This document shows, piece by piece, positions 33,185 to 44,880 of a DNA stretch of 64,000 nt. A model generated the notes under the pieces. The model had not been told where the DNA came from. It did not search any database and saw only the letters and a list, made by a program, of their open reading frames with translations. Where the stretch lies: the NCBI GenBank assembly GCA_039621445.1, contig CP154955.1, positions 54,937,341-55,001,340 on the forward strand, in the 5' to 3' direction. Source of the stretch: Euglena gracilis. Its lineage: Eukaryota; Euglenida; Euglenophyceae; Euglenales. Position numbers and translations under genes: made by a program. Each line of letters begins with the position of its first letter. The stretch's first letter is position 1.

Positions 33185-33555
33185 TTGACAAGCCCCCCCC
33201 CCTCCGGTTTCCCGCCAAAAATCCAAATAACAGCCCCCCCCCCCCCCGGACCAAGCCAGCCGACAAAGTTGATCAAAAACTTTCCGAAAAACGGCAAAAC
33301 CCTCAAAAAATCTCCACGAAAACAGGTCGACCACGGGAACAAAATCGATATCTGGTATCCTTGAAACATGGCCTATCCACCCAAAACACGAAAAAATGCG
33401 TCTTGCAATTCTTTAAATGTGGACCCCATTCGATCCCCAGATCGGCCGCCGGCCGAAGGTTTTTCCTTTAGACAAAGGGTACCCAATTAGAAGCCCCCCC
33501 TCGGGTTTTCCACAGTCTCCCTTGATTAAGAACCCTTCTCCAAATACAAGCCCCC
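33185..33555. repeat. Word repeat around a SINE-like fragment
   Basis: AAGCCCCCCCCCTCCGGTTT and AATTAGAAGCCCCCCCTCGG flank a SINE-like fragment at 33,270-33,480 (TATCCACCCAAAACACG, CATTCGATCCCCAGATCGGC). Confidence 0.5.
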
Positions 33556-34692
33556 CCTCAGCCAACTGAGGCAAAGAACCGATGACAGTCAAAAATATTG
33601 AAACCCCCAGTTTTTTTTAGGCACGGACCTTTTATTAATTCTGATATTGTGATATTCAAAATCTCACTGTAGAGCAATTTATGCATGGCACTTTGCGTCG
33701 TTCCAAAAAAAAAATCCCAAAACAAAACAGGTTCCTCCTTTAGGGAGGGGGGGTATGTCGCCTTTATGGGCAACAGAAAAGCCTCCCAGATTTACGTTGA
33801 ATGGTCCGAATTCAGCCCGCCCCCCAAACAACCCAGCGGGGCCCTTGCCTCTGGCTGTGCCGAACAACTTGGCGGGGGGCAAGCCAAACAAGATGTTCAG
33901 TAGCCTGGCCCCCTTTTTTTTTCTGGCAATGGTCCTTGATGGTACTGAAAGCACTGCCGGAAAACCTGGCAGGGGGGGAAGGGGAAAAAAGTTGGGTCAT
34001 TCGGGGTGTTACAAAACCATTCCATCCCAACAGGAGCCCAGGCTTCAAAAAAAAAAAGCAGCCCTGGTTGGAGGGGAAGCGCCGGCAGTTAAAGAGGAGG
34101 AGGAGGCGTGGGACCCGCCGCCCTGCGCAATGGGACACACAGCAGGGCAGGCAGATGCGGGAAATTGCCCGGTCAGCACAATTAGGCGCATGGACCATCG
34201 ACAAAAGTTCAAAACTTCACAAATCAAAACTTCACGCAAAGAAAAATGGGGGGAAACAAAAAAAAATTCAAAGGTTAAAAACGTTTGTGTTCCCCCAACA
34301 CCCCCCTTTGCCCAGTGGGGTCCATGCAAATCGTGGGAAGGTCGGAATGGATGCAAAAAAAAAAACCTCAGACCTGAAAATGACACTCGCAATACCCAGG
34401 GGAGTGTCAAAACCCATTCGGACACTCAACCACCCCCTCCCCCACCTCATTGCGAATCAGCAAAACAGCATCACTCTAACAAAGGTCTGCCTCCGGTAGA
34501 TGAGCCACCTGTCAAATCGGCGACTGCAAACCCAGGCACATGCATGCAGTTCCCGTGCAGCAGCCAAGGGGTAAAAAGGTGGCCAAAAAGAAAAGAAAAG
34601 AGAAGACACCTCAGCTGCTGGTCAGCATACTTCCATGGCAGGACAACACAACATCCTGCAGAAGGGGAACCGTGAGAATGCAGTCCCAGGTT
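33556..34692. other. Spacer, no supported gene
   Basis: Long plus open frames here are compositional (Lys/Asn/Pro) with A- and C-runs. A minus acceptor-like CCATTGCGCAG at about 34,122 has no matching donor. Confidence 0.4.
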
Positions 34693-34734
34693 GTGTGTGT
34701 GTGTGTGTGTGTGTGTTGGTGTGTATGCGCATGC

Positions 34735-35052
34735 ATTTTTCGACCCGCCAACGCCCCGTTTCGGGACGCCAACCCATTGATTTTGGACCCGGAAAACCTG
34801 TTTTGGAACCAAAAATGAGCGTTTTTCGACCCGCCAGCGCCCCGTTTTGGGCCGCCAACCTATTGACCTTGGGTCATTTTCGGGTCAAAAAAGTCGAAAA
34901 AATCGAAATTTTTTTGCCAAAAACGATATTTTTTGGCCTCCCAGACCCGGAAAAGGTATTCAGTCCAAAGACCTCCATGGAGTGGGCCGGTTTATATGTC
35001 AATGAAGGGGTGGGGGCGCGCTTATTAAGAGCTCAGCACTATTCAAAACCTG
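34735..35052 (+). repeat. Partial copy of composite repeat
   Basis: Two units of the roughly 150-base module (GAACCAAAAATGAGCG, AGCGCCCCGTTTTGGGC, GGCCTCCCAGACCCGG) then CTCCATGGAGTGGGCCGG and the end motif AGCTCAGCACTATTCAAAAC, as at 41.66-41.75 kb. Confidence 0.7.
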
Positions 35053-35094
35053 GTCTGGACCACCCTCCTTCTTGGCCTGGGGCTAAGAATGGCC

Positions 35095-35240
35095 TCCCTA
35101 CCCGCCCGCCCCCCCTGGGCAATTGTCGCGCCACAAATTGGGCAGCACGGAGGGGGGTGACAATTTCCCGGGGTGGCAAATTGGCTGGCACAGCCAGGGG
35201 TGACAATTGCCCGGGGGCGTCAATTGCCCGGGGGGGGGGG
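35095..35240 (+). repeat. Word repeat, GTCAATTGCCCGGGG, copy 1
   Basis: GGGCAATTGTCGCGCCACAA, ATTGGGCAGCACGGAGGGGG, GACAATTGCCCGGGGG, CGTCAATTGCCCGGGGG. Nearly the same series at 42,280-42,440 and 42,640-42,755. Confidence 0.75.
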
Positions 35241-36330
35241 GGCGCGGGTACCAAGAAGAGAGCCCTTAAAGGAAAAAAGGAATCCCTGACGGATCGCCCT
35301 GCCCTCCGAGGTGCTGGTCGGCCACTTTCGATCATTTCTGGCCGACTCGGGTGGGGGGGGGTCCGGAGCCCAAAAAAAAAAACAGTGAGCAACTCAAGGA
35401 AAGCAACCAGTCACCCCTCAAGGACCGCCCTTAGGCTCAAGGGACAGCCAACAGCCAGTCCGGGGGGTCGAACGGGGTCAGAAAATAAAATTTTGCCTTT
35501 TTGACGTAAAATGGGCGATGATCCAAAGATGCCAGAAATCACACTTTTCCCCTCAAGTCGAATCCATTTGCCAAAAACATGGCACATTTTGGTGTTCATT
35601 TGCGGACATTTTTTGCCGAAAGACCGCCCTGGGGGAAATTTGAGAACTCTGCTTTGAGGGGAGGCTCCCGCAATTGTATTTGGTGAGCACCACGCAACAC
35701 CACACGCGAGAGCATCGGCAAGTGGGCCGGGGGGGGGTCCGTAAAAAGGGTCACGTCAGGCACAGCCGGCGACGACGGAGCGCACTGTGTGGAGGGGGCG
35801 GCGGGGGGCGGTGAGGTGGCGAGGCCGGGGACAGGCCTCCCCCTCCCCCTCCTGGCACTGGGGCAGCCGCCAGGACGCTGACAGGGGGGGGCTCGGCGGC
35901 CACCACCGGCTTCATTCGGGGCGGCGGGGGGGGGGGGGGGCTCAGACGAAGTGTGCTTTGGTTGGGGTCGACAACCCCCAAAAGCCCAAACTCCCCCGAA
36001 TAGAAGCTCCGGGCGCTACAAGCGCAGGGTCCAAACAACAATGCCCCCGCCGCCACCAAAGGCGGCAGTCGGCCACGAGCACACCCCCATCCTGAAGGAA
36101 AGCAACAAAAATCGCACAGGTTGGGTCCAAATAGAAGCGCACCCCCCCCCACCACCAGAGACGGCCTTCTGGTTGAAGCGCACCCGTGCTTCTATTTGGG
36201 GGGGATTTGTTGAAATGTGGCCTGTTACTGTGACCTCCACTCAGTATCCGAGCAGTAGGAAGCCAACAGTGGATACCCCCCACGGATAAAGCCAACACCA
36301 ACAAGCGCCCCACCAAACCCTGCCCAGACA
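35241..36330. other. Spacer and word repeat, no firm gene
   Basis: 35,760-35,930 is a GC-rich island (minus MKPVVAAEPPPVSVLAAAPV), mainly Pro/Ala low complexity. 36,000-36,215 is an inverted word repeat (GAATAGAAGC...GCTTCTATTTGG). Confidence 0.35.
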
Positions 36331-36615
36331 ACGTACGGCCCAAAACTAGCAAATTTTGTTGTTGGCGCATTTCATCAAAAAAGATTTGAACATAATTCCG
36401 CAACTTGGCAACCCCCACCCAATCCCACCAGGAGGTCACGCCCCTCTGTTGAAAATGAAGCCGGGGCCCAATACTGGGGGACCCAAGGCTGCGGGCTAGA
36501 CATCGGGGGGAAGGGAATGGCACCGTTGGGAGTGGCGCGGGGTCACCAGGGCTGACGCAGAACATGCAGCCAGGGGTCCCTTTGGTGGATCGGGGGCGAA
36601 CTTCGCCCAAAACGT
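36330..36615 (-). CDS. Weak long frame, possibly spurious
   Basis: The minus frame is open for more than 200 codons. The most protein-like part is SWWDWVGVAKLRNYVQIFFD then EMRQQQNLLVLGRTLSGQG. There are no strong splice sites, and part overlaps word-repeat DNA (36.0-36.2 kb), so coding is doubtful. Confidence 0.2.
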
Positions 36616-36722
36616 GACCCATCCTTTTGGATGGGTCAACCCAGACTTCTGCTTACCAACCCGGGGAGGGGGTTGCCTGGTGTTGTGGGGCGCCTGCCCA
36701 TAGCAAGCCCCCCCCCCCCCCC

Positions 36723-36810
36723 GAATTGCACTGAGGCTTCTTGTCTGTTTATGGCCGGCGCTAACTTCGCATCTGGCCCGGTTTGTGTGGTGAGTGCCAG
36801 GGACCCCTTA
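36723..36810 (+). repeat. CTEASC repeat, copy 2
   Basis: TTGCACTGAGGCTTCTTGTC, TTTATGGCCGGCGCTAACTT, GTGTGGTGAGTGCC. Frame NCTEASCLFMAGANFASGPV. Followed at 36,825-36,935 by the GGTGCCTG word repeat. Confidence 0.68.
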
Positions 36811-36935
36811 CACCAAGCAAGCACCCCCCCCAGGGGGGGTCGGTTTTTGGACCCCGGTGCCTGCCGACCCAGGCAGATATCCCTGGAAAATGGCCATTTT
36901 CAAGCCCCCGGCGCCGGGGGTGTGCTACAATGCTA

Positions 36936-38144
36936 CCCACCCCAAACCCCTGCCCCCCCCCCCGGGGGGGTCGAAAGCGAAAGTGAAAGTGGAATGCAGT
37001 GCCAGGCCTTAAACCAGACAGAATGCCGAAGTGCATTCGAAAGTGACCGACCCCCTGCCTGCCCAAAGCGCCCCCCCCCCCCCCCGGGGGGTGCACACTT
37101 CCTTGAGAAGAATCCTGGGACCAACCCAGACCGACCCCGAGGCAATTTGGTTGCAAGACGCCCTGGCCCACACGGGGGGCCGGGCAGTCCTTCAGCAAAA
37201 AGAAATTCCTTCCCAGCGCTCCCAATGCCAAATCCCCAGGCAATGTGAATGGGAAAGTGCCATGATCCGGGGAAAACGGGTCGATTTCGGGGGGAAAAAC
37301 CGCTCTCTGAACCGCCCTCTGGCCTCCTTGGGCCATCGCCCACCCACCCGCCCGCCCGCCCGCCCGCCCGCCCAAAACGAAAAAATTCTTTTTCAACTTT
37401 CTTTTGAAAAATTCCACCCCCAGATCCGAGTTGGCCGTCCGTCAGGCCGAAGGGAGATCAAAAGAATAAGGGCCGCCCTGAAAGGAAGCGACAACTGAGT
37501 AGTAAATTTGGGGCAGCTCTGAGGAGGGGGGTGCCCACCCAGCCAACAGAAAATCACTGATCCGCATTTTGAGCACTTTGTGGGTCCTATGAAAGCGGCT
37601 CTGAAACTTTGGACACCTGACCAAAGATTATGTCCTGACAGAATTTTTGGTCTTCCTTTTTGGCATGAAATCATTTATGCAGGGATGATCAGTTGGTGTT
37701 TTCATTTGGAACAGTGAGGTGTGCAAAGAGTGCAAAATGTAATGTGGTGTAAAAATTATCCTTCTGACATCCTTAAAGACAAACAAAAACAAACAAATAT
37801 AACCCAAAAAGATGCATGCGATCACAAAATAAAATTTGTGGGAGGGAAGATAATCCTGTACACAAAGTTCTCCAAGGCACAGATACACCAAACATCGTCC
37901 ATTTCTTTCCAAACTGGCACGAAGGGGCCATTGTTTTAACAAAACACATCTTTTTCTGATCACTTTATGATTGAAGTTTTGGTTGACCTTTTAACCCTGA
38001 AATTGCGACATCGATGTGTTGGTTGGTGAGGTGGGTGTCCCAGAATGTCCGTTTCAGCATCGGTTGACTTTTAGTAGTGACAGAGAAAGAAAGGATTAAG
38101 GCATGGAGTGTATTATTATTTTATTATAATAAAATAAAATAAAA
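36936..38144. other. Spacer with SINE-like fragment
   Basis: 37,200-37,470 carries SINE-like landmarks (GGGAAAACGGGTCGATTTCGG, GGGCCATCGCCCACCCACCC, CCGAGTTGGCCGTCCG) with a (CCCG)n expansion at 37,340-37,375. 37,630-37,960 is open on both strands without splice support. Confidence 0.45.
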
Positions 38145-38251
38145 CCTTTGGATTTATATATTTATTTTACTTCTAAACAACTCCCAATATAATAATATTA
38201 TTATATTGGGAGTTGTTGGGAGAAGTAAAAAAAAATATATAAATCCAAAGG
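38145..38251. repeat. Long AT-rich palindrome
   Basis: CCTTTGGATTTATATATTTA at the left pairs with its complement at the right, and AACTCCCAATATAATAATAT is at the centre. Arms of about 50 bases, almost no loop, one small insertion. Could be a foldback element or a small-RNA hairpin. Confidence 0.75.
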
Positions 38252-38399
38252 CACCTTGAAAGTCCATTCACCCTTTGCTGTTGGTTGCAAGCTTTTTGTA
38301 AATACCCAAGGCACCTCTCCCAAAAACCAAACATAAAAGCATAGCAGCAATCAAAACCTCCGTCTGCAGAATTTCTTCGGAGGCCAAATGAAATCCGCC

Positions 38400-38650
38400 A
38401 GTGCCCCATTATTGCACAGTCCTCGTCCGGGATGCCCACGGTCTGAGCCAGTTGCCCGACCCGACACTGCTGACCCTGGGGTGGCACATGGGGCGATCTG
38501 AGGGCCTGCTGTTTGGGGGGGGGGCGTTTCTGAACAGTCGGTGGCAGACCCCGGCAGGTCCTGTCGACGCGGCGGGGAAGGGCACGGTCCACGCCACAAG
38601 ACGGGAGGCGTGGCAAGGGGGCGGGTCTCTGTGGAGGCAACGCTGAAGCA
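38400..38650 (-). CDS. GC-rich island, coding uncertain
   Basis: A minus frame includes GQLAQTVGIPDEDCAIMGHW. Plus frames are also open. Bordered on the plus-strand right side by CACG and (TG)n repeats, as are the islands at 42.8 and 48.5 kb. No clean splice sites. Confidence 0.22.
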
Positions 38651-38689
38651 ACTTGCACGTCGGGGGAAACGCACAGACCGGTCAGCAGG

Positions 38690-39085
<396 letters not shown>

Positions 39086-39719
39086 GTACGTTACCGCACT
39101 GCCTTGTGCAAGCGAAACCAGCCCACAGACACACGGTAAAACCACGGCCGAGTGAAGTTGGCAGGCCGAAAACAGTTTAGGTCAGGGGGCGGAGTAGCGT
39201 CCCAGTGCCTCGGCGTCCGGCACCATTGGCTTTCCCCTTTGGTTCCCCCAGCGAAGCAGGAGGCGGTGTGAGACGAGGGGTAATCATAGGATCTGCGAAA
39301 CTCAACCCAGCAAAATTCAAAAGGCAAAAAAACTGCCGAGATGTTGGCCAAAACCAGTAAAAAGTTTCGTTGGACATAATACATGAGTTCAAATTCTGCC
39401 AAAGTTGGGGAAAGAGAAAAAAAGGAAATAAAAAAAGGGGGATCAGGTGAAATAAAATGAGGGAAAATGAGGAAAGAATCAACATGTGTGCATAAAAATT
39501 GCCACGTAAGGGGAAGAATTAAAAAAAACATTGATGTGCCTTCTTCTGTTTTTGTGGTTTCCTGAATCCACCCCTCTTCTGAAGAAACGGATGGGGGGTC
39601 CTGAGCGGTGTCCACTGGAGCCGTTCACGGCAGCCAAAGGAAAATCGAAGCTGCTGGCCACCGACCCACTGCTGCCCATCGTCGCTCGGCCACATGATCC
39701 GTCCAGGCTGTTTTTTACC
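39086..39719. other. Spacer, no supported gene
   Basis: A minus frame over 39,177-39,485 is hydrophobic because of A/T-rich composition. No splice-supported exon. Confidence 0.4.
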
Positions 39720-39990
39720 AACCCCGGGGGGGGTCGGAGTGCCTATGAGTGCTTGCCCAGGCAGGCACTACCCCCCCCCCGGGGGGGTCGGATTTTGGCC
39801 TGTGCCCAGGCACATTCCTTTGAAAATAGGCCATTTTTGGCTCCCCGGCGCCTTTGGCGCCGGGGTCTGCGCTAGGGCACTTTTGGCCGTGTGCCCAACC
39901 CCCCCGGGGGGGGGGGTCGGATCAGAAGTGCCTTGGAGTGCCTTCCCAGACAGGCACCCCCCCGGGGTGGGGTCGGCAGCCAACTAAAAC
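39720..39990 (+). repeat. GCAGGCACC word repeat with perfect GGCGCC hairpin
   Basis: CCCAGGCAGGCACTACCCCC, CCCCGGCGCCTTTGGCGCCGGGG (a 9-bp stem hairpin at about 39,844), CTTCCCAGACAGGCACCCC. Same family as 905, 19,785 and 36,825. Confidence 0.65.
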
Positions 39991-40054
39991 ACAGCCTGGA
40001 TCCGTCACAGCACTGGATTGTGCAGCTCAGCGGGGGCGGAGGGACAAACGAGAC

Positions 40055-41755
40055 TAAGCGTGGTGCGTAATTGCGTGAAATTTGCAATGCCAGTCTTTTC
40101 GGCCTTCCATCACGCGCAAGTCCCTTTGAGAGCTCAGCACCATTCAAAAACTGGTTTATAAGTCATCCTTTGGTTGGCCAGAGAGAACGGTTTTATAAGT
40201 GGGGGGTGTATATGTTGGGGGGTCGCTGAGCTCTTATCTCTTTAGAGTAAGAGCGAAGCTTACCACCAGGGAAAAGGGGGGGGTCCACCCCCCCCCCTCC
40301 CCCGGCCCGCCCCTTCTGGGTAGACCCTGAAAACCGCGGATTATCACCATGACCGGCCCGGTTCCCGGATTTTTTTTCCCAGTCGCTCGCGACTGGATTT
40401 CGAGTTTCCGAACCACCTGGATTTGACCCCCAACTCCTCGCCAGGCCCGAGTTATTCACGCGCGAAGGGTCCAAACTGGGTAGGATCGGCCCGCCCCCCC
40501 CCCTGGATAAGCCCCCCCCCCCCTTTGGACTCTGCCATTTCGGCCAAAAAAACGATATTTTCAAATTATCTCCAAAATGAAGCCAAATCAAAGGAAATAT
40601 CCGGAGACCTAATTTGAAGCCCTTGGAACGCCCCATCTACCGGTATTTTGATTTCCCTGCAACTCCCCGCCCAGCCCGAGATACGGCCGTTTTTCGGCCC
40701 AGATGGCCGTTCTGTACACTTTTCCCACTGTCCAACTTGGCCGTTTTCGGGGGGTGGGGGGTCAAAAAATCAACGTTTTCAAAATTTCTCGAAAATGATG
40801 CAAAATCAAAGGAAATGTCCGGAAACCTAAATTGAAGCCCTTGGAACGCTCTATCTACTGGGATTTTGGTTTCCCCGCAACTCCCCGCCTAGCCCGAGAT
40901 ACGGCCGTTTTTTTCGGCCAATTTGGGACATTTTGTACACTTTTACCACCGACCGACTTGCCATTTTCGGCCAAAAAAGTGGAAAGTGGGTGGAAAAAAA
41001 TCGAAAATTTTTTTGCCCGAACCGATTGTTTTTGGCCTACATGCGGACCCGGGAAAATTAAAACAAAAAAAAAAAAAAAGAAAAAAAAAAAAAAAAAAAA
41101 AGAAAAAAAACAAAAAATAAAAAAACTGTTTTTGAGCCAAAAATGAGCGTTTCTCGACCCCAAAACAAATGGACTGTGGGTCATTTTCGGTCAAAAAAGT
41201 CGAAAACATCGAAAAAAAAATTGCCTGAAACGATGTTTTTTGGCCTCTCGGACCCGGAAAAACTATTTCTGAGCCGAAAATGAGCGTTTTTCGCCCCGCC
41301 AGCGCCCCGTTTTGGGCTGCCAACCCATTGACTTTGGGTCATTTTCGGGTCAAAAAATCGAAAAATCGAAAAACTTTTTTTGCCCGAAACGATGTTTTTT
41401 GGCCTCCCGGACCCGGAAAACCTGTTTTTGAGCCGAAAATAAGCGTTTTTCGACCCGCCAGCGCCCCGTTTTGGGCCCGAAACCAATGGACTATGGGTCA
41501 TTTTCGGCCAAAAAGGTCGAAAAAATCGAAAAAAAAATTGCCCGAAACCATGTTTTTTGGCCTCCCGGACCCGGAAAACATGTTTTTTGAGCCAAAAACG
41601 ACTGTTTTTTGACCCCCTGGCCTCCCGTTTCGGGCACAAAACCCTTGCATTTCAGTCAAAAGAGCTCCATGGAGTGGGCCGGTGTACATGGGGGGGTCAA
41701 TGAAGGGGTGGGGGCGCGCTTATCAAGAGCTCAGCACTATTCAAAACCTGGTTTA
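40055..41755 (+). mobile_element. Composite dispersed repeat, copy 2
   Basis: Preceded at 40,070-40,160 by CAGTCTTTTCGGCCTTCCAT and GAGCTCAGCACCATTCAAAA, sequences that follow copy 1 at 16.44 kb. Then GGTCGCTGAGCTCTTATC, GATTATCACCATGACC, GTCCAAACTGGGTAGGATCG, two units of about 218 bases (AAATCAAAGGAAATATCCGG), an A-run, and three units of about 150 bases (GGCCTCCCGGACCCGGAAAA), then CTCCATGGAGTGGGCCGG and the end motif GCTCAGCACTATTCAAAACC at 41,729. Confidence 0.75.
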
Positions 41756-42279
41756 CACACAGGGGGGGGGCAGAGGTGTGCAGAGGACCTGTTTGGCGTC
41801 TATTAGTACCCTACATTAAGTGTGGGGATTCCAACCTAAACCTAAACCCCCCACTTATAAGCCCTCCTGGGTTTTTAGGATCTGGTTTGGTTGGTCAGCC
41901 AAAGGGGGGGAGGTTTACAAGTGTCGGTGGGGGGTTCTAAAGTCAAGGAATTGTTGATAAAAATCTGGCACCGAAAAATGACCCCAAAACGCCCCAAATT
42001 GCCAATTTTCGGCACATTTGGTCAAAAATAGCATTTTTGACGATGGTCAGTCTCAAAAAAAAAAAAATAGCCAAAAGTGCCAAAGATCAGTAGTTGGGTG
42101 GTTTACAGCCGAAAAAATCGTCCCCAGCGGCGTTCACTTCTTTTCTCAGGGACGGGGGGGGGGGGGGGGTATAAGTCAAGGTTTGGTTGGTCGGCTCGGG
42201 GGGGGGGGGGGGGGAGGCCATATATGTATATATACACACCTAAAAATATGTGTATACGAATATATACATATACATACGC
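41756..42279. other. Spacer with G-run words
   Basis: 41,850-41,930 and 42,160-42,210 share TTTGGTTGGTCGGC/CAGCC beside G-runs (AAGTCAAGGTTTGGTTGGTC). No gene. Confidence 0.4.
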
Positions 42280-42755
42280 GCCCCCCCTGGGCAATTGTCG
42301 CGTGACAAATTGGGCAGCACGGAGGGGGGTGACAATTTCTCGGGGTGACAATTTGGCCGGCACAGAGGGGGGTGACAATTGCCCAGGGGCGTCAATAGCC
42401 CGGAGGCGTCAATTGCCCGGGGGCGTCAATAGCCCACCCATGTAAGCCACATTTAAACCAAATGACCAAGAACACCATCTGAAACACTAGTGAACGCAGA
42501 AAAAATGCAGCTACAGTCATTATATTGTGCAGAGCGTTTGGTATGCGAAAGTTCTCAGCACGTTGTTGCAAAATAGAAGATCAATCAAGTCGTGTCGGCG
42601 AAAAGAAAGTTCACAATACAATACTGCAAACGGGGGGGGCGACAAATTGGGCAGCACGGAGGGTGGTGACAATTTCCTGGGGTGACAAATTGGCCAGCAC
42701 AGCCAAGGGCGTCAATTGCCCGGGGGGGGGGGTCAATTGCCCAGGGGGGGGGGGC
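42280..42755 (+). repeat. Word repeat, GTCAATTGCCCGGGG, copies 2 and 3
   Basis: 42,280-42,440 and 42,640-42,755 repeat GGCAATTGTCGCG, AAATTGGGCAGCACGGAGGG, GGGTGACAATTTC and GCGTCAATTGCCCGGGGG. The 200 bases between (42,445-42,640) are unique. Confidence 0.75.
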
Positions 42756-42763
42756 AGGTATAC

Positions 42764-42950
42764 ATGGGTTAGGCACGGGTCCCTCGGGCCCCTCCGGGCG
42801 GCGCGGAGAGCGGCCCCCCCACTGGGGGTCATGCTCCTCCAGCGACGGCAGCCGCACGTCCCTCCAGTAGTGCACGCCCGCCTGCGACGGCACGGAGTAG
42901 TCCAGCGTGTTGTCCATGTAGATGGCGTTGGCCCCAGGGGCCCAGGGGCT
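42764..42950 (-). CDS. Candidate internal exon, island family member
   Basis: Minus strand: the acceptor at TGGATACCAG lies directly after a (CA)n tract. The frame reads SPWAPGANAIYMDNTLDYSV, PSQAGVHYWRDVRLPSLEEH, DPQWG; a possible donor is CCAT/GTATACC. DYSVP...V.Y aligns with LSYSVPRDVALYF at 46.2 kb. HDPxW recalls the P450 segment before the F-x-P-x-R-F stretch, but that is only one reading. Codons are GC3-rich, and the peptide is among the most protein-like in the window. Confidence 0.47.
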
Positions 42951-42964
42951 CTGGTATCCACGTG

Positions 42965-43100
42965 CAGGTGTGTGTGTGTGTGCGTGTGTGCGCGCGCGCG
43001 CGTGTGTGTGTGCGGTGTGTGTGTGCTGTGTTGTGTGTGTGTGTGTGTGTTGTGCGTGCATGTGTTGTGTTGTGTGTGTGTGCGTGCATGTTGTGGGTGA
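42965..43100. repeat. (TG)n tract
   Basis: TG repeat with CG interruptions immediately beyond the GC-rich island. Cys/Val frames are artefacts. Confidence 0.92.
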
Positions 43101-43448
43101 GTGTGAATGCGTGTGTTGTGCTGCATTCGCAGCCACATCTCAGTGTGGGTGTGCCGTGGGGCGACTTGATGTGCAGGACTCTTACAGGGTTTCGGTTTTG
43201 GGTGACCGAACCTGCAGCGAAGATTTTTTTAGGACCTGCGGGGAGGGGGGTCCAGACCCACTTAGGGAGGGACCCCCCGGAGGGCCAGAGGGGGGGGCTT
43301 GGGGGACCCACTTTTGGGGGGTCAATTTAGGTCCAAAAAAGTTCGGCATTTCACTCCGATAATGGAAGAAAGCCCCGCTCAGCTGGGGTACCCACTTGGC
43401 CCAACCACCCCCCCCCCAGGGGGGCTCGTGACTCGCCCCCCCCCCCAG

Positions 43449-43774
43449 GTCACGAAACAGCAAAACCTCTGGCCTCCAGAACTGGCAAATGGACAGGGTG
43501 GATCTTCTGAGGCTGTTGCATCACGGTAAGGGGCATTTGGACTTCGTGACGGGTGGGTTCCACCATCAATGTTCCCAGAGAAAAAGGGATCCAAAGGCCC
43601 CAGAATGTCTCAACGGATGCCGAAAAGTGCCGGCAATCCATTTTCCTGGATCCCACATATCATGGAAAATGGAAGATCATGGAAAATTTTTCAATCTTTA
43701 GTTCAAAGCTCAAAGTGAAGGGCTGTGACCCAATGTGCATGCATTTGTGTGTGTGCATGTGTGCATGTGTTTGA
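43449..43774 (+). CDS. Two-exon gene with 53-base intron
   Basis: Exon 43,449-43,525 follows a C-run acceptor (CCCCCCCCCCCAG) and reads VTKQQNLWPPELANGQGGSS then EAVAS, ending ATCACG/GTAAGG. The 53-base intron ends CATCAATGTTCCCAG. Exon 43,579-43,774 completes the split Arg and reads EKGIQRPQNVSTDAEKCRQS, IFLDPTYHGKWKIMENFSIF, SSKLKVKGCDP before entering a TG-rich stretch and stopping at TGA 43,772-43,774. Phase and splice signals agree. The Cys/Val tail may be non-coding if a donor precedes it. No family is recognised. The 5' part is missing. Confidence 0.47.
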
Positions 43775-43876
43775 ACTCTGTGCGAGGGTTGTTGCGTGGG
43801 ACAAGGGGCATTGATCAAACAAAAAAATTGCCGCAACAAGCGATTCCATGCCAAATGGCTATCAGTTGACCCCAAC

Positions 43877-43995
43877 CTCGGGCACGGCGTCCCTTGGGGG
43901 CCCTGGCTGTCAGGCCAGTCGCCGGGGCGGGCCAGCCGGGAGCGACCCGGGCAATGGCAAGCCCCGGCGCAGTCCAGCAGTGCCTCAAACCCGCA
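43877..43995 (-). CDS. Candidate exon, Cys-rich
   Basis: Minus strand: frame CGFEALLDCAGACHCPGRSR then LARPGDWPDSQGPQGTPCPR, donor CCCGAG/GTTGGG, acceptor AGCTTTATTCGAAG (weak). Five Cys in 40 residues suggest a disulfide- or metal-rich module. No family assigned. Confidence 0.32.
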
Positions 43996-44044
43996 CTTCG
44001 AATAAAGCTTCTTCCTACTTGAGAAGGTGCCCAGGGAGGTGAAC

Positions 44045-44310
44045 CCTCCCCCCAAATAATACCCCCCCCTCGGGCCGGGACTTCGGGCGAAAAAATAATA
44101 CCCCGGGGGGGTATTATTTGGGGGGGGGGTGTACCTGAACACAAGAAATCCGTCCCAAAAAAAACGGCTACGTTCTGGCAAAACCGGGTCAGCTTCGGGG
44201 GGAAAGTGGTTGCTGGCAGGCGTTGGGCCATCGCCCATCCACCTAAAACGTCAAAAATGTGCTTTTGGACTGGAAATTGTTGACCCTCGTTGAATGGTCC
44301 TTAGGAATCC
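44045..44310. repeat. Inverted word repeat plus SINE-like fragment
   Basis: CCCCAAATAATACCCCCCCC and GGGGGGGTATTATTTGGGG form an inverted pair at 44,047-44,131. 44,155-44,310 carries SINE-like words (GGTCAGCTTCGGGGGGAAAG, CCATCGCCCATCCACC). Confidence 0.6.
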
Positions 44311-44469
44311 AGGGGGGCAGGGATGTACGGGAATCCCTGAGGGAGGGGGAAGTTTGGACCTGACCGCATCCTGTGGGTATGGGGGGAGGGGAAACAACGA
44401 TAATGAGAAATAACAAGGTGGTGCTGTTGACAGGAGTCAACACAAATAACCCCCCCCTGAACACGGCGT

Positions 44470-44880
44470 TGCTCAAGGACCTGGGGGGGTCCAGCTGAGA
44501 GGCCGGAAAATTTAGGTCAGGGTAAAGGGCTGCTGGCCGACCCCCCCTCCCATAGGGGTGGAACGGCCCGACTGGGGGCAGAATCGGGTACCCAAAAATC
44601 AAAACTGCAAAAAATCCCCCAAAAAACTGCCAAGTATGCAAAGAAGTCAATTTTTGACCCCCCCCCCCCAAATGCCCTCTGGCCAGCCCTTGCCGACCCA
44701 TTCTGCCCATTTTTGACCATTTTTGCACCCCCGAAAGCAAAAAAATTATTACCGTCCAGCCACCCTTCGGCTGGCTGCAAAATAAATTAAGTCCTCGGTG
44801 GGGAGGTCTGGGGCTGGAAAGAAAGCTGCTGGCTGGATAAAGGCTGCTTGCCGGCTGGCTGGGCCCATGGGGTTAAACTT
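44470..44880 (+). repeat. GCTGGCTGGAAA repeat, copy 1
   Basis: CCAGCTGAGAGGCCGGAAAA, AAAAACTGCCAAGTATGCAA, TTTTTGCACCCCCGAAA, AAAGCTGCTGGCTGG. The same series occurs at 55,565-55,895, with shorter copies at 50,755-50,840 and 51,000-51,090. Confidence 0.68.

Noticed and set aside
33755-34675. 306-residue plus open frame
   Set aside because: Composition-driven (A- and C-runs), no domain, no GC3 bias and several A-runs inside.
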